From an uncultured Clostridia bacterium (GTDB taxonomy: Bacteria; Bacillota; Clostridia; Oscillospirales; Acutalibacteraceae): DNA of 64,000 nt. Below are positions 34,507-44,361 of the stretch, piece after piece. The number at the start of each line of letters is the position of its first letter. Positions within the stretch are counted from its first letter, which is position 1. Location of the stretch: the NCBI GenBank assembly GCA_947624835.1, contig CANQLX010000001.1, positions 17,345-81,344 on the forward strand, given 5' to 3'. The notes under the pieces are model-generated. The model searched no databases, had not been told where the DNA came from, and saw only the letters and a program-made list of their open reading frames with translations. The translations under genes were made by a program, and so were the position numbers.

Positions 34507-35319
34507 TCATTCATTTTTATGCAATAACTTGTCACATATATTAGAATACAGTACTTCAATTTTTGATAAAGTTTCCTCCGACCATGAATATTCAAACATA
34601 TACTCGCCGTTATAAAGTATACATTCTTTTTGGGGATTTTCAATAAATCTGTAATAATCACAGTCCAAGGATTCCTTTTTTATGCAACAGTAGCCCCTAC
34701 CGGTCACAAATACATTATCAATTCCTTTTTCTCGGAAAAATGCGTTAAGCTCCATGACTGCCTTTCTGTACAGACATTTTACACGTTCGTCATATGGACG
34801 GCCGTACCAAAGCTTATCAGTTGCTTCCTCAAGACTTACATGACCGCCGCACTTATCTATGCACAAAGCAAGAAGCTCCTTTGCCTTTTTATTGCGAAGT
34901 TCCATCCTTTCATCGTCAACAAACAAATCAAATCTTCCAAATGTAACAGCCTTAAGTCTATGTATTCTCTTATACAAGAGCCAAAAGTTATCAAGCAGAT
35001 ACATCATATCGTTATCTAAATTTCCTGTATTTATAAATCCGTCACATCTGTATCTGTAAACATTAACGGATTCTTCGTCATTATCACCCAAGAGATATAT
35101 TACAGTACCTATTCCGCGGGCTTTTATGCTATTTATAATTTCGATGTAATCGTTATTTTTTAACGTAACTATTGCAAGATAGATGCGTTCTGTATAAATC
35201 AGGTCAATAAATTTATCTTTATCAAAAATACATTCACATTCCAGTTCTGTACAATTTTTTAAATGTTTAAGTAAATTATTATCAACATTCTCATCTAAAC
35301 AATATAATAATACCTTCAT
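34507..35319 (-). CDS. Orphan SARP-like regulator with pseudo-receiver
   Basis: A 270-residue regulator. Residues 1-115 look like a response-regulator receiver fold (MKVLLYCLDENVDN; IYLAIVTLKNNDYIEI; GTVIYLLGD; GFINTGN), but the strand-3 phospho-acceptor Asp is absent and the conserved Lys is replaced. Residues about 122-220 form a SARP/OmpR-type winged helix (VTFGRFDLFVDDERMELRNK, GGHVSLEEATDKLW, KAVMELNAFFREKG, GRGYCCIKK), with the start of a BTAD-like helical part after it. GGGGGA precedes the start. No histidine kinase is nearby. Monocistronic and surrounded by decayed insertion elements. Confidence 0.78.
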   Translation of the reverse strand: MKVLLYCLDENVDNNLLKHLKNCTELECECIFDKDKFIDLIYTERIYLAIVTLKNNDYIEIINSIKARGIGTVIYLLGDNDEESVNVYRYRCDGFINTGNLDNDMMYLLDNFWLLYKRIHRLKAVTFGRFDLFVDDERMELRNKKAKELLALCIDKCGGHVSLEEATDKLWYGRPYDERVKCLYRKAVMELNAFFREKGIDNVFVTGRGYCCIKKESLDCDYYRFIENPQKECILYNGEYMFEYSWSEETLSKIEVLYSNICDKLLHKNE

Positions 35320-35834
35320 TTTTATATCCCCCTTAATTTTTATTATTGGTGATAAATATTTTTTACATCACAAATTTTCAATGTTTTTTTATCATTATAT
35401 AACCTCATGTGTTACCGAAGTGTTACTTATATCAATTTATTGACATCATTATATAAGTAATTAAATTCAAACATCAAAATATGAGTGTGGTGCCTGTGAA
35501 AATAGGTTTATATCTACTCTACAGCGTAATTGTATATAAAATACACTAATCTGTATTCTATTTGTATTATATCACAACTTTACTCAATAATCAAATGTGG
35601 TTCACTAACGACAAAAAATAAAAAATTGTTTCCGAGCGGTCGTAATTTGATACTGAGCGGTATAAAATATATAATATAATCATATCATTGGTAAAACAGC
35701 TCAATAATTTCATAAAAAATCACTTAAAAAATTTTTAGAAAATTTTACCTGATTTTTAGATATAAGTAACAAAATGAGCTGATGCTATAAAAATATTGTT
35801 AATCCCCAAAACTTTAACATATTTTCTATAATCA
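35320..35834. other. AT-rich non-coding region
   Basis: About 515 bases, strongly AT-rich, no gene that I can support. Two short related segments, CCGAGCGGTCGTAATTTG and ACTGAGCGGTATAAAATAT, lie near 35633-35670. Several TATAAT-like sequences occur but no convincing promoter pair. The position between a regulator gene and a mobile-element remnant suggests accessory DNA. Confidence 0.5.
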
Positions 35835-35859
35835 AAACCACTCGTTGAACGAGTGGTTT
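35835..35859. repeat. Terminal palindrome of IS200/IS605-type remnant
   Basis: AAACCACTCGTT and AACGAGTGGTTT separated by one G: a perfect 12-base stem typical of the subterminal hairpins recognised by Y1 transposases. Confidence 0.6.
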
Positions 35860-36121
35860 GCTCTACCCCTCAAGGCGTATTGAAAGTTTATCACCGCATT
35901 ATTATCACGAGCAGCCGCTCAAGCGGCTGCCATTTTTGCATATTTATTCTCATTACCCGTGAACAAGTTAATCTGCTCTTTAAGTGTTAGCTGAGCTTTC
36001 ATATAATCTTCCTGAGGTTGATTCCTAATGTATTCAAATATTACTTTTTCATTTTTCCAACCGTATCTACATAGTACCCTCTGCACCATAAATAGTGTGA
36101 GAGATGTTTGATTTTCATAGC

Positions 36122-36189
36122 AATAACCTCCTTATGTTTTTGGTAATGTGGTGTCCAAACCCTTACCAGTAGCCCATAAGGAGGTTATT
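36122..36189 (-). promoter_or_regulatory. Hairpin that would sequester the tnpA ribosome binding site
   Basis: CATAAGGAGGTTATT (36175-36189) and AATAACCTCCTTATG (36122-36136) form a 15-base stem with an inner GGTAA/TTACC stem. On the minus strand the inner arm contains AAGGAGG eight bases before ATG 36118, so the ribosome binding site is locked in the stem, as known for IS200 tnpA messages. Confidence 0.55.
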
Positions 36190-36309
36190 TTTTCGACCTC
36201 TCGACTCATCCATGCTAAAGTGTGCAAAAATCCAAAGTGCTGAGCACGACTTCAGCTTTGAATTAAGATTATTTACTTTTACGGAGATGTATAAAAATTC
36301 CTGATCATA

Positions 36310-37863
36310 CTATTTTATTTTCATTACACCAAGTGACTGAGGCATCATTACAAGTCTTTCATTTTCCACACAGGCTTTGCCTATAGAAAAAACAGGAGGA
36401 TTGCAGTTATACGTGAACGGTACACTTTGCTCTCTGCCCGAAGGATTTACTGCAACAATAAAACTTCCTCTTTTGAATATGAACGGATATTTCCCTTTTT
36501 CGGCAAATATTACCTCAAAATCACCGTCAGACTGTAAATCTTCATATTCATGACGAACAGCAATAACCCTTCTTACTGTATTAAGTACAGAATCAGGATC
36601 AGTTTCCTGTGCCTCAACTGTCGGGGCATCTCTGCTCATATCAACAGGAAGATACAGCTTTTCGGGCGGTGCGGAGGAAAATCCCCTGTTAATGCAGCTG
36701 TTCCACTGCATAGGGGTTCGTGTTCCGGTACGGCTAAAACCGCCCTCCTTGCTTACAAGTCCTTCAATATACCTCATTCCTATTTCATCACCATAATACA
36801 GGAATGGTACACCGGGCATTAAAAATACAAAGGAATATGCAATCTTTGCTTCAAGAGGAGTAAACATCTTTGTCATTCTCGGCGTATCGTGGTTGCAGGT
36901 TATGAAGCTTATGTAGCCTTTCCCCTTTGTTCCCTTAAGATCGCCAAGATATTCTTCCAGGAATTTAGTTATATCCCCTTTTCCGTTTTTGGAAAATACA
37001 GCTTTACATTCCCCTGTTTTGGAATCCATTTCCCTGAAAAGATGTCTATATCCGTTGTTGTCATGGTCAAGGTAAAAATCAGCATGGAAACCGGCTCCGA
37101 TTGCGACCTTCGGGTTACACCATTCGGAAATGATTGCCGCTTCGGGATATTCCTCATCAAGCATCTTTCTGATATTACGCCATATCTTGCAAGTTTCGGG
37201 CTTTTCACCGTCTTCATTTTTCACAAGAGAATCCGCCATATCCACACGAAATCCGTCACAGCCCATATCAAGCCAAAAACGCATTACATCCTTTATAGCA
37301 TCTACGGTGGCAGCGCAATCCGGATCCGACGGTGCTTTCTGCCATGCAGGGTGTGTAATATTATTAAATCCGTAGTTAAGTGCAGGCTGTGAACTGAAAA
37401 AGTTTACAAGATAATTTCCGTCCCTGTCAGTTACCCCACATACAAACTTATACTGCGGCGGAGCCTCCCATACGCTGTCAGTCCAAATATATCTGCCGCT
37501 GTATTCATTTTTTTCGGGTTTTTTGCTTTTAATGAACCACTCATTTTGATCTGATGTATGACCCGGGACAAGGTCGAGGAGTATTTTAATTCCCTTTTCG
37601 TGGGCTGCCTTGAAAAGCTGCCTTGCATCCTCATTAGTTCCGTATCTTTCTGCAACAAGATAATAGTTTCTTACATCGTATCCTGCATCCATAAACGGGG
37701 AATCATAAATCGGGTTAAGCCATACAGCATTACAGCCAAGACTTTTTACATAATCAAGTTTTGATTCTATTCCCTTAAGATCCCCTATTCCGTCACCGTT
37801 GCTGTCGCAATAGGTTTGCGGGTATATTTCATAAAAAACTGCTTTTTTTAACCACTCCGGCAT
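36310..37863 (-). CDS. GH13 alpha-glucosidase/oligo-1,6-glucosidase-like enzyme
   Basis: A 517-residue cytoplasmic glycoside hydrolase of family 13. (beta/alpha)8-barrel motifs: GYDVRNYY region, DLVPGHTSDQ, DGFRVDMAD (nucleophile Asp), IISEW (acid/base Glu) and TCNHDTPR (transition-state Asp). Start at 37863 has GGAGG at eight bases; the in-frame ATG at 37905 overlaps the promoter. No signal peptide, so it would act on imported short oligosaccharides. Exact bond specificity is not certain from motifs. A good promoter precedes it; no transporter is adjacent. Confidence 0.9.
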   Translation of the reverse strand: MPEWLKKAVFYEIYPQTYCDSNGDGIGDLKGIESKLDYVKSLGCNAVWLNPIYDSPFMDAGYDVRNYYLVAERYGTNEDARQLFKAAHEKGIKILLDLVPGHTSDQNEWFIKSKKPEKNEYSGRYIWTDSVWEAPPQYKFVCGVTDRDGNYLVNFFSSQPALNYGFNNITHPAWQKAPSDPDCAATVDAIKDVMRFWLDMGCDGFRVDMADSLVKNEDGEKPETCKIWRNIRKMLDEEYPEAAIISEWCNPKVAIGAGFHADFYLDHDNNGYRHLFREMDSKTGECKAVFSKNGKGDITKFLEEYLGDLKGTKGKGYISFITCNHDTPRMTKMFTPLEAKIAYSFVFLMPGVPFLYYGDEIGMRYIEGLVSKEGGFSRTGTRTPMQWNSCINRGFSSAPPEKLYLPVDMSRDAPTVEAQETDPDSVLNTVRRVIAVRHEYEDLQSDGDFEVIFAEKGKYPFIFKRGSFIVAVNPSGREQSVPFTYNCNPPVFSIGKACVENERLVMMPQSLGVMKIK

Positions 37864-37895
37864 ATGTAAACCTCCGTTTTGATAAATTTTTATAT

Positions 37896-37924
37896 ATTGT
37901 ATCATAATTCATTATAAAATTCAA
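37896..37924 (-). promoter_or_regulatory. Promoter of GH13 gene
   Basis: Minus-strand TTGAAT (37919-37924) and TACAAT (37896-37901), 17-base spacer, 33 bases before the start. Confidence 0.55.
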
Positions 37925-38088
37925 GTAATTATATACAAAACACAAATACACAAGTTTCAGGTAATATTTATGCTGATGTTAAAATTGAAAAATTTGCATT
38001 TTTAAAAATTCAAATTGCCAATATGAATATGTAAATACATCGATTTTTTATAATTTTATAATAAATTCTGCAAGTTTTAAAAAATATC

Positions 38089-38117
38089 TTGCATTTTTTT
38101 ATATATAGTGTTATAAT
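38089..38117 (+). promoter_or_regulatory. Promoter of gltBD
   Basis: TTGCAT (38089-38094) and perfect TATAAT (38112-38117), 17-base spacer. Confidence 0.6.
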
Positions 38118-38306
38118 ATCAATGTTGCACGGACCGGACAGAACTGTAAACTTGTCGTATGATGAATTGGTGAATGGTTCATTGCGAATATTTAACGATA
38201 AGAAAACATAATCTTTATTTCGGATTGCAGACAGCATTTTTGTTTGTTTCGGCAGTATAAATAATAGTTGATACGGTTTGCCGTATTTGCGAAAGGGTGA
38301 GAGTTT
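38118..38306 (+). other. Long leader of gltBD mRNA
   Basis: About 180 bases between the promoter and the gltB start. A perfect ATACGG-TTTG-CCGTAT hairpin (38272-38287) lies just before the ribosome binding site AAAGGGTGAGAG. The rest shows no T-box or riboswitch consensus that I can recognise by eye. The region 37925-38088 upstream is AT-rich with nothing evident. Confidence 0.45.
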
Positions 38307-41300
38307 ATGAAAAGAGAAGAGGAAAAGATCCGTTCAAAGCTTTATTCTCCGAGGTTTGAACATGATAACTGCGGCATAGGTGCGGTTGTGAATATTAAGG
38401 GTATCAAATCACACAATACGGTTGATGACGCTTTGACCATAGTGGAAACTCTGGAACACAGAGCTGGTAAGGACGCCGAAGGAAAAACCGGTGACGGTGT
38501 CGGTATCCTTCTCCAGGTTTCGCATAAATTTTTCAAAAAAGCAGCAAAAAGAGATCTTGGCATAACTCTTAATTCCGAAAGGGATTATGCGGTCGGTATG
38601 TTCTTCTTCCCACAGAAGGAGCTTGAAAGAAATCAGGCAAAGAAAATGTTTGAGATAATTGCCGCTAAGGAGGGGCTTGAGGTTCTCGGCTGGAGAAATG
38701 TTCCTTCAAGACCCGAGGTTCTCGGACAGAGGGCAGTGGAATGTATGCCGGCAATAATACAGTGCTTTATCAAACGTCCGCCGGATGTAAAGAAGGGAAT
38801 CGACTTTGACAGACGTCTTTATGTTGCAAGACGTGTATTCGAGCAGTCCAATGAAGATACCTATGTAGTTTCCCTTTCGAGCAGAACAATAGTATATAAG
38901 GGAATGTTCCTTGTAGGGGATCTCAGAAACTTTTTTCTTGATTTGCAGGATCCCGATTATGAATCCGCTATTGCCATGGTTCACTCAAGATTTTCCACGA
39001 ATACAAATCCGAGTTGGCAAAGGGCTCATCCCAACCGTATGATGGTCCATAACGGTGAAATAAATACAATCAGGGGAAATGCTGATAAGATGCTTGCAAG
39101 AGAAGAAAATATGAAATCAGAGCATCTCAAGGGTAATCTTGACAAGGTAATACCTGTTGTAAATACAGAGGGTTCAGACTCGGCAATGCTTGACAATACA
39201 CTTGAATTTCTTGTTATGAGCGGTATGGATCTCCCACTTGCGGTAATGATAACCATTCCGGAGCCATGGGATAATAACAAGGCTATGAGCCAAAAGAAGC
39301 GTGATTTCTATCAGTATTATGCAACAATGATGGAGCCTTGGGACGGTCCGGCTTCAATTCTTTTCTCTGACGGCGATATAATGGGTGCCGTTCTTGACAG
39401 AAACGGACTAAGACCTTCAAGATATTATATAACCGATGACGGCAATCTTATCCTCTCATCAGAGGTTGGAGCTTTGCCTGTTGACCCTGCAAAAATCGTA
39501 ACGAAAGAAAGACTTCGTCCGGGTAAAATGCTGCTTGTCGATACGGTTGAGGGCAGACTCATTGACGATGAGGAAATTAAGGAGCATTATGCAGGCAGGC
39601 AGCCATACGGTGAATGGCTTGACAGTAATCTTGTGCGTCTTAAGGACCTTAAGATACCCAATATGAAGGTTGAGGAACATAACAGCGAGGACAGAAAGCG
39701 TCTGCAAAAGGCCTTCGGCTATACCTATGAGGAGGTCATGACAACAATCCTTCCCATGGCAAGAAATGCATCTGAGGCAATCTGTGCAATGGGTACAGAC
39801 AGTCCCCTTGCAGTTCTTTCAAATCAACCCCAGCCCCTGTTCAATTACTTCAAACAGCTTTTTGCACAGGTAACAAATCCTCCGATTGACGCTATCCGTG
39901 AGGAAATTGTAACGGCAAGTAATGTATTCATAGGCAGGTCGGGTGATATACTTGAGGAAAAACCTGATAACTGCCGTGTTATGAAAATTCATAATCCTAT
40001 CCTAACATCTACGGATATACTTAAAATAAAAAATCTGCAAAAGCCGGGTTTCAAATCGGCTGTTATTCCGATACTTTACTATAAGAATACAAGACTTTCA
40101 AAGGCAATCAACAGATTGTTCATAGAGGCAGACAAGGCATATAATGAAGGAGCAAATATACTTATTCTTTCGGATAAGGGTGTTGACGAGAACCATTTGG
40201 CTATACCTTCACTGCTTGCAGTATCCGCTTTGCATCAACACCTTGTCGTTACCAAGAGAAGAACATCTCTTGCCATTGTTCTTGAAAGTGGTGAACCGAG
40301 AGAGGTACACCATTTTGCAACACTTCTCGGTTACGGTGCATCGGCAATCAATCCGTATCTTGCGCAGGAAACTATACATGAGCTTATCAACGAGGATCTT
40401 CTTGATAAGGATTACTATGCCGCTGTCAATGATTATAACAGTGCAGTGCTTCACGGTATCATAAAAATTGCTTCAAAAATGGGTATATCCACAATAAGAT
40501 CATATCAGGGCTCACAGATATTCGAGGCAATCGGTCTCGGAGCGGATGTCATTGATAAATACTTTACAGGTACAGTGAGCAGAATCGGCGGTATAACCAT
40601 AAAGGATATAGAGAACTATGTTGACAAGCTCCATACAGAGGCCTTTGATCCTCTTGGACTCGGTACAGATAATCAGCTTGAAGCAAGGGGAAGTCATAAG
40701 TTCAGAAGCGGCAAGGAAGAGCATTTGTATAATCCCATGTCAATATATCTTCTGCAAAAGGCAACACGCACGGGAGATTATGCAACCTTTAAGGAATATA
40801 CAAAGCTTATTTCCGAACAGATTGATCATGTCAATATCAGGGGCCTTATGGATTTCAATTATGCCGAAAAGCCTGTGCCGATTGACGAAGTAGAAAGTGC
40901 CGAAAATATAGTGAAGCGTTTTAAAACAGGTGCTATGTCGTACGGCTCAATTTCTCAGGAGGCTCATGAGGCTCTTGCAATAGCAATGAACAGACTCCAC
41001 GGAAAATCCAATTCCGGTGAGGGCGGAGAAAGTCCGGAAAGAATTGCCACAAAGGGAACCAATGAGGATCGCTGCTCGGCAATCAAGCAGGTTGCATCAG
41101 GACGTTTCGGCGTAACCTCAATGTACCTGAATTCGGCAAGGGAAATTCAAATAAAAATGGCTCAGGGTGCAAAGCCCGGTGAGGGCGGACATCTTCCGGG
41201 TGCAAAGGTATATCCGTGGATTGCAAAAACAAGACATTCCACCCCGGGAGTATCGCTTATTTCTCCCCCGCCGCACCATGATATATATTCAATAGAGGAT

Positions 41301-42851
41301 CTTGCACAGCTTATCTATGACCTTAAAAATGCCAATAAATCCGCAAGAATATCGGTAAAGCTTGTTTCGGAATGCGGTGTAGGTACGGTTGCGGCAGGTG
41401 TTGCAAAGGCAGGAGCTGAATGTATTCTTATTTCAGGTGCAGACGGCGGTACAGGAGCTGCTCCGAGAAATTCAATATACAATGCAGGTCTCCCGTGGGA
41501 GCTTGGTGTTGCAGAGGCACATCAGACGCTTATACAGAATGGACTGAGAAATAAGGTTGTTATAGAAACAGACGGTAAGCTTATGACCGGTCGTGATGTT
41601 GCCGTTGCTGCAATACTCGGTGCTGAGGAATTCGGCTTTGCCACTGCCCCGCTTATCTCTCTCGGCTGTGCAATGATGAGGGTATGTAACCTTGACACCT
41701 GTCCTTTCGGAGTTGCTACACAGAATCCGGAATTAAGGGCAAAATTCCCGGGTAAGCCGGAATATGTAATAAACTTCATGATGTTCATTGCACAGGAGCT
41801 TAGGGAATATATGTCAAAGCTCGGTGTAAGAACCCTTGATGAGCTTGTCGGAAGGGTTGACCTTCTTAAGAGAAAGGATAATATAAAGGGACGTGCAGCT
41901 TATGTAGTCCTTGATAATATACTTAATTCAGATTTTGCTTCGGAGAAAATTGATTATAACAATAAGAAGCCGTACAATTTCGAGCTTCAGCAGACTCTTG
42001 ATGAAAAGGTCCTTGTCAAGCAGCTTCTCCCCTCTCTTAAGAAAAAGCAGAAGAAAACAGTGACTGTTGATGTTAAGAATACCGACCGTTCGTTTGGAAC
42101 AATATTCGGCTCGGAAATAACAAAGCTTTACGGTGCGGAGCTTGATGAAGATACCTACACGGTTAAATGTAACGGTTCAGGCGGTCAGAGCTTCGGTGCA
42201 TTTATACCCAAGGGCTTAAGACTTGAACTTGTCGGAGATTCAAACGACTATTTCGGCAAGGGTCTTTCAGGCGGAAAGCTCATTGTATATCCGCCGAAGG
42301 AAAGTAAATTTGATGCAAGTGAAAATATCATAATCGGTAATGTAGCTCTTTACGGTGCAACAAGTGGTAAGGCATTTATAAACGGAGTTGCAGGTGAGCG
42401 TTTCTGTGTAAGAAATTCAGGTGCACTTGCTGTTGTTGAAGGCGTAGGCGACCACGGCTGCGAATATATGACAGGCGGTAAGGTTGTTGTTCTCGGTAAG
42501 ACAGGCAAAAACTTCGCAGCAGGTATGTCAGGCGGTGTTGCATTCGTTCTTGACGAGGACAGGGATCTGTATACAAGACTCAATAAAGAGATGGTTGAAT
42601 TTACCGAGCTAAGCGAAAAATATGATATAATCGAGCTTAAAGCAGCTATTGAGGAACATATTGCGGCGACAGGCTCAAAGAAGGGTAAGCAGATTCTCGA
42701 TAATTTTGAGGATTATATCCCTAAATTCAAGAAAATTATTCCGCATGACTACAAGAAAATGATGTCAGCTATTGCTTTCTTTGAAGAAAAGGGACTTTCT
42801 GCCGAACAGGCACAGATTGAAGCTTTCTATAAAATTGTAAAGCATAAATAA
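38307..42851 (+). CDS. gltB: Glutamate synthase, large subunit
   Basis: The 1514-residue GOGAT large subunit, which makes two glutamates from glutamine and 2-oxoglutarate. The mature N-terminal nucleophile is C22 after a short propeptide (RFEHDNCGIGAV); then the Ntn amidotransferase domain, central domain, FMN-binding synthase barrel (FGVTSMYLN, GAKPGEGGHLPG, ADGGTGAAP), the 3Fe-4S cysteines CAMMRVCNLDTCPFGVATQ, and the C-terminal beta-helix with GxxG repeats. All elements are intact. The small subunit follows after 13 bases. Confidence 0.97.
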   Translation: MKREEEKIRSKLYSPRFEHDNCGIGAVVNIKGIKSHNTVDDALTIVETLEHRAGKDAEGKTGDGVGILLQVSHKFFKKAAKRDLGITLNSERDYAVGMFFFPQKELERNQAKKMFEIIAAKEGLEVLGWRNVPSRPEVLGQRAVECMPAIIQCFIKRPPDVKKGIDFDRRLYVARRVFEQSNEDTYVVSLSSRTIVYKGMFLVGDLRNFFLDLQDPDYESAIAMVHSRFSTNTNPSWQRAHPNRMMVHNGEINTIRGNADKMLAREENMKSEHLKGNLDKVIPVVNTEGSDSAMLDNTLEFLVMSGMDLPLAVMITIPEPWDNNKAMSQKKRDFYQYYATMMEPWDGPASILFSDGDIMGAVLDRNGLRPSRYYITDDGNLILSSEVGALPVDPAKIVTKERLRPGKMLLVDTVEGRLIDDEEIKEHYAGRQPYGEWLDSNLVRLKDLKIPNMKVEEHNSEDRKRLQKAFGYTYEEVMTTILPMARNASEAICAMGTDSPLAVLSNQPQPLFNYFKQLFAQVTNPPIDAIREEIVTASNVFIGRSGDILEEKPDNCRVMKIHNPILTSTDILKIKNLQKPGFKSAVIPILYYKNTRLSKAINRLFIEADKAYNEGANILILSDKGVDENHLAIPSLLAVSALHQHLVVTKRRTSLAIVLESGEPREVHHFATLLGYGASAINPYLAQETIHELINEDLLDKDYYAAVNDYNSAVLHGIIKIASKMGISTIRSYQGSQIFEAIGLGADVIDKYFTGTVSRIGGITIKDIENYVDKLHTEAFDPLGLGTDNQLEARGSHKFRSGKEEHLYNPMSIYLLQKATRTGDYATFKEYTKLISEQIDHVNIRGLMDFNYAEKPVPIDEVESAENIVKRFKTGAMSYGSISQEAHEALAIAMNRLHGKSNSGEGGESPERIATKGTNEDRCSAIKQVASGRFGVTSMYLNSAREIQIKMAQGAKPGEGGHLPGAKVYPWIAKTRHSTPGVSLISPPPHHDIYSIEDLAQLIYDLKNANKSARISVKLVSECGVGTVAAGVAKAGAECILISGADGGTGAAPRNSIYNAGLPWELGVAEAHQTLIQNGLRNKVVIETDGKLMTGRDVAVAAILGAEEFGFATAPLISLGCAMMRVCNLDTCPFGVATQNPELRAKFPGKPEYVINFMMFIAQELREYMSKLGVRTLDELVGRVDLLKRKDNIKGRAAYVVLDNILNSDFASEKIDYNNKKPYNFELQQTLDEKVLVKQLLPSLKKKQKKTVTVDVKNTDRSFGTIFGSEITKLYGAELDEDTYTVKCNGSGGQSFGAFIPKGLRLELVGDSNDYFGKGLSGGKLIVYPPKESKFDASENIIIGNVALYGATSGKAFINGVAGERFCVRNSGALAVVEGVGDHGCEYMTGGKVVVLGKTGKNFAAGMSGGVAFVLDEDRDLYTRLNKEMVEFTELSEKYDIIELKAAIEEHIAATGSKKGKQILDNFEDYIPKFKKIIPHDYKKMMSAIAFFEEKGLSAEQAQIEAFYKIVKHK

Positions 42852-42864
42852 GGAGGGGATTATA

Positions 42865-44349
42865 ATGGGAAAACCAACAGGATTTATGGAATATAAAAGG
42901 ACAGATTTTGAGGCGGATTCCGTAAAAGAGCGTATAAAGAATTATAATGAATTTCACACTCCCCTCAGTCCCGAACAGCAGCAGCAGCAAGCTGCAAGAT
43001 GTATGGAGTGCGGTGTTCCTTTCTGTCAGTCAGGTATGATGATTGGCGGTATGATGACAGGGTGTCCGCTCAATAATCTTATACCGGAGTGGAATGACCT
43101 TGTATATAAAGGATGCTGGGAACAGGCATACCAAAGGCTTAGAAAAACCAATAATTTTCCTGAGTTTACCTCAAGGGTATGTCCTGCACTGTGTGAGAAG
43201 GCATGTACATGCGGTGCCAACGGTGATGCGGTTACCGTAAGATCAAATGAATACAGCATATCCGAAAGAGCCTATGCGGAGGGCTATGCGGCTCCGCATC
43301 CTCCCAAGGTGAGAACGGGTAAAAAGATTGCTGTTATAGGCTCAGGACCATCAGGTCTTGCAGCTGCCGACCAGCTTAACAAAAGAGGCCACAGCGTAAC
43401 GGTATTTGAACGCTCGGACAGAGTAGGCGGTCTTTTGATGTACGGTATTCCGAATATGAAGCTTGAAAAGCATATCATAAACAGACGTATAGATATTATG
43501 AAAGCCGAGGGAATTGTATTCAAAACAAAATCCGATATAGGCAAAAATGTTAAGGTAAAGGAACTTCTTGAAGAGTTTGACAGAATAATACTTGCCTGCG
43601 GTGCATCCGAGCCGAGGGATATCAAAGCAAAGGGTCGGGAGGCAAAGGGAATATATTTTGCAGTTGATTTCCTTACTTCAACGACAAAAGCACTTCTTGA
43701 CAGTGACCTTGCAGACGGAACATATATTTCCGCAAAAGGAAAGAACGTAATTGTCATTGGCGGCGGTGATACGGGCAATGATTGTGTAGGTACCTGTGTA
43801 CGTCATGGTGCAAGCAGTGTACTCCAGCTTGAGATGATGCCGAAATTGCCTGATGAAAGATCGGAAAATAACCCATGGCCGGAATATCCGAGGGTATGCA
43901 AAACCGATTACGGTCAGGAGGAGGCAATCGGTGTATTCGGAAAGGATCCGAGGGTTTATCAGACAACCGTCAAGGAATTTTTATCGGATAAGGACGGAAA
44001 GCTCACAGGTGCAGTGCTTGTAAAGCTTAAGCCCGAAAAAGATCCGACAAACGGAAGAACCATGATGAAAGAAATTGAGGGAACAGAATATACAGTCAAA
44101 GCTGATCTTGTTCTTATAGCTGCCGGTTTTGTGGGAGCACAGAATTATGTAACAACGGCTTTCGGTGTTGAAAAAAATGCCCGTGGAAATGTTTCCGCAC
44201 CTGAAGGAAGCCATAAGACTAATGCAGAAAAGGTATTTGTATGCGGTGATATGCACCTTGGACAGTCGCTTGTAGTGAGAGCCATAAGAGAAGGCAGAGA
44301 TGCTGCAAGGGAAGTAGACGAAAGTCTTATGGGATATACTAATCTGTAA
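42865..44349 (+). CDS. gltD: Glutamate synthase, small subunit
   Basis: The 494-residue flavoprotein partner of GltB that delivers electrons from NADPH. The N-terminal 4Fe-4S domain has RCMECGVPFC, GCPLNNLIPEW and RVCPALCEKACTCG; FAD-binding GSGPSGLAAADQL and ERSDRVGGLLMYGIP; NAD(P)-binding VIGGGDTGNDCVG; and the C-terminal FVCGDMHLGQSLVVRAI motif. AGGAGGGG site upstream. Second gene of the gltBD operon. Confidence 0.97.
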   Translation: MGKPTGFMEYKRTDFEADSVKERIKNYNEFHTPLSPEQQQQQAARCMECGVPFCQSGMMIGGMMTGCPLNNLIPEWNDLVYKGCWEQAYQRLRKTNNFPEFTSRVCPALCEKACTCGANGDAVTVRSNEYSISERAYAEGYAAPHPPKVRTGKKIAVIGSGPSGLAAADQLNKRGHSVTVFERSDRVGGLLMYGIPNMKLEKHIINRRIDIMKAEGIVFKTKSDIGKNVKVKELLEEFDRIILACGASEPRDIKAKGREAKGIYFAVDFLTSTTKALLDSDLADGTYISAKGKNVIVIGGGDTGNDCVGTCVRHGASSVLQLEMMPKLPDERSENNPWPEYPRVCKTDYGQEEAIGVFGKDPRVYQTTVKEFLSDKDGKLTGAVLVKLKPEKDPTNGRTMMKEIEGTEYTVKADLVLIAAGFVGAQNYVTTAFGVEKNARGNVSAPEGSHKTNAEKVFVCGDMHLGQSLVVRAIREGRDAAREVDESLMGYTNL

Positions 44350-44361
44350 AAAATACGACAA

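Larger units (their letters stand above)
35835..36189 (-). mobile_element. Internally deleted IS200/IS605-type remnant
   Basis: Minus strand, bounded by palindromes. From ATG 36118 the frame reads MKIKHLSHYLWCRGYYVDTV, then after a one-base deletion in an A-run (36053-36057) continues NEKVIFEYIRNQPQEDYMKA to a stop at 35919. This is the C-terminal third of an IS200 TnpA, including the catalytic Tyr (YIRNQ), without the HUH part. Three palindromes remain: 35835-35859, 35911-35930 and 36122-36189. It is a non-autonomous remnant. Confidence 0.75.

Noticed and set aside
35480-35550. 22-codon open frame (MSVVPVKIGLYLLYSV...) as a signalling peptide
   Set aside because: No ribosome binding site, AT-rich surroundings and no partner sensor or processing gene.
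36122-36189. Perfect 15-base hairpin as an ordinary terminator
   Set aside because: It has a T-run on the plus strand, but no plus-strand gene ends there, and one arm holds the ribosome site of the tnpA remnant, which explains it better.
38118-38306. T-box or known riboswitch upstream of gltB
   Set aside because: No T-box sequence (TGGNACCGCG-like) or other consensus was seen; only one short hairpin is certain.
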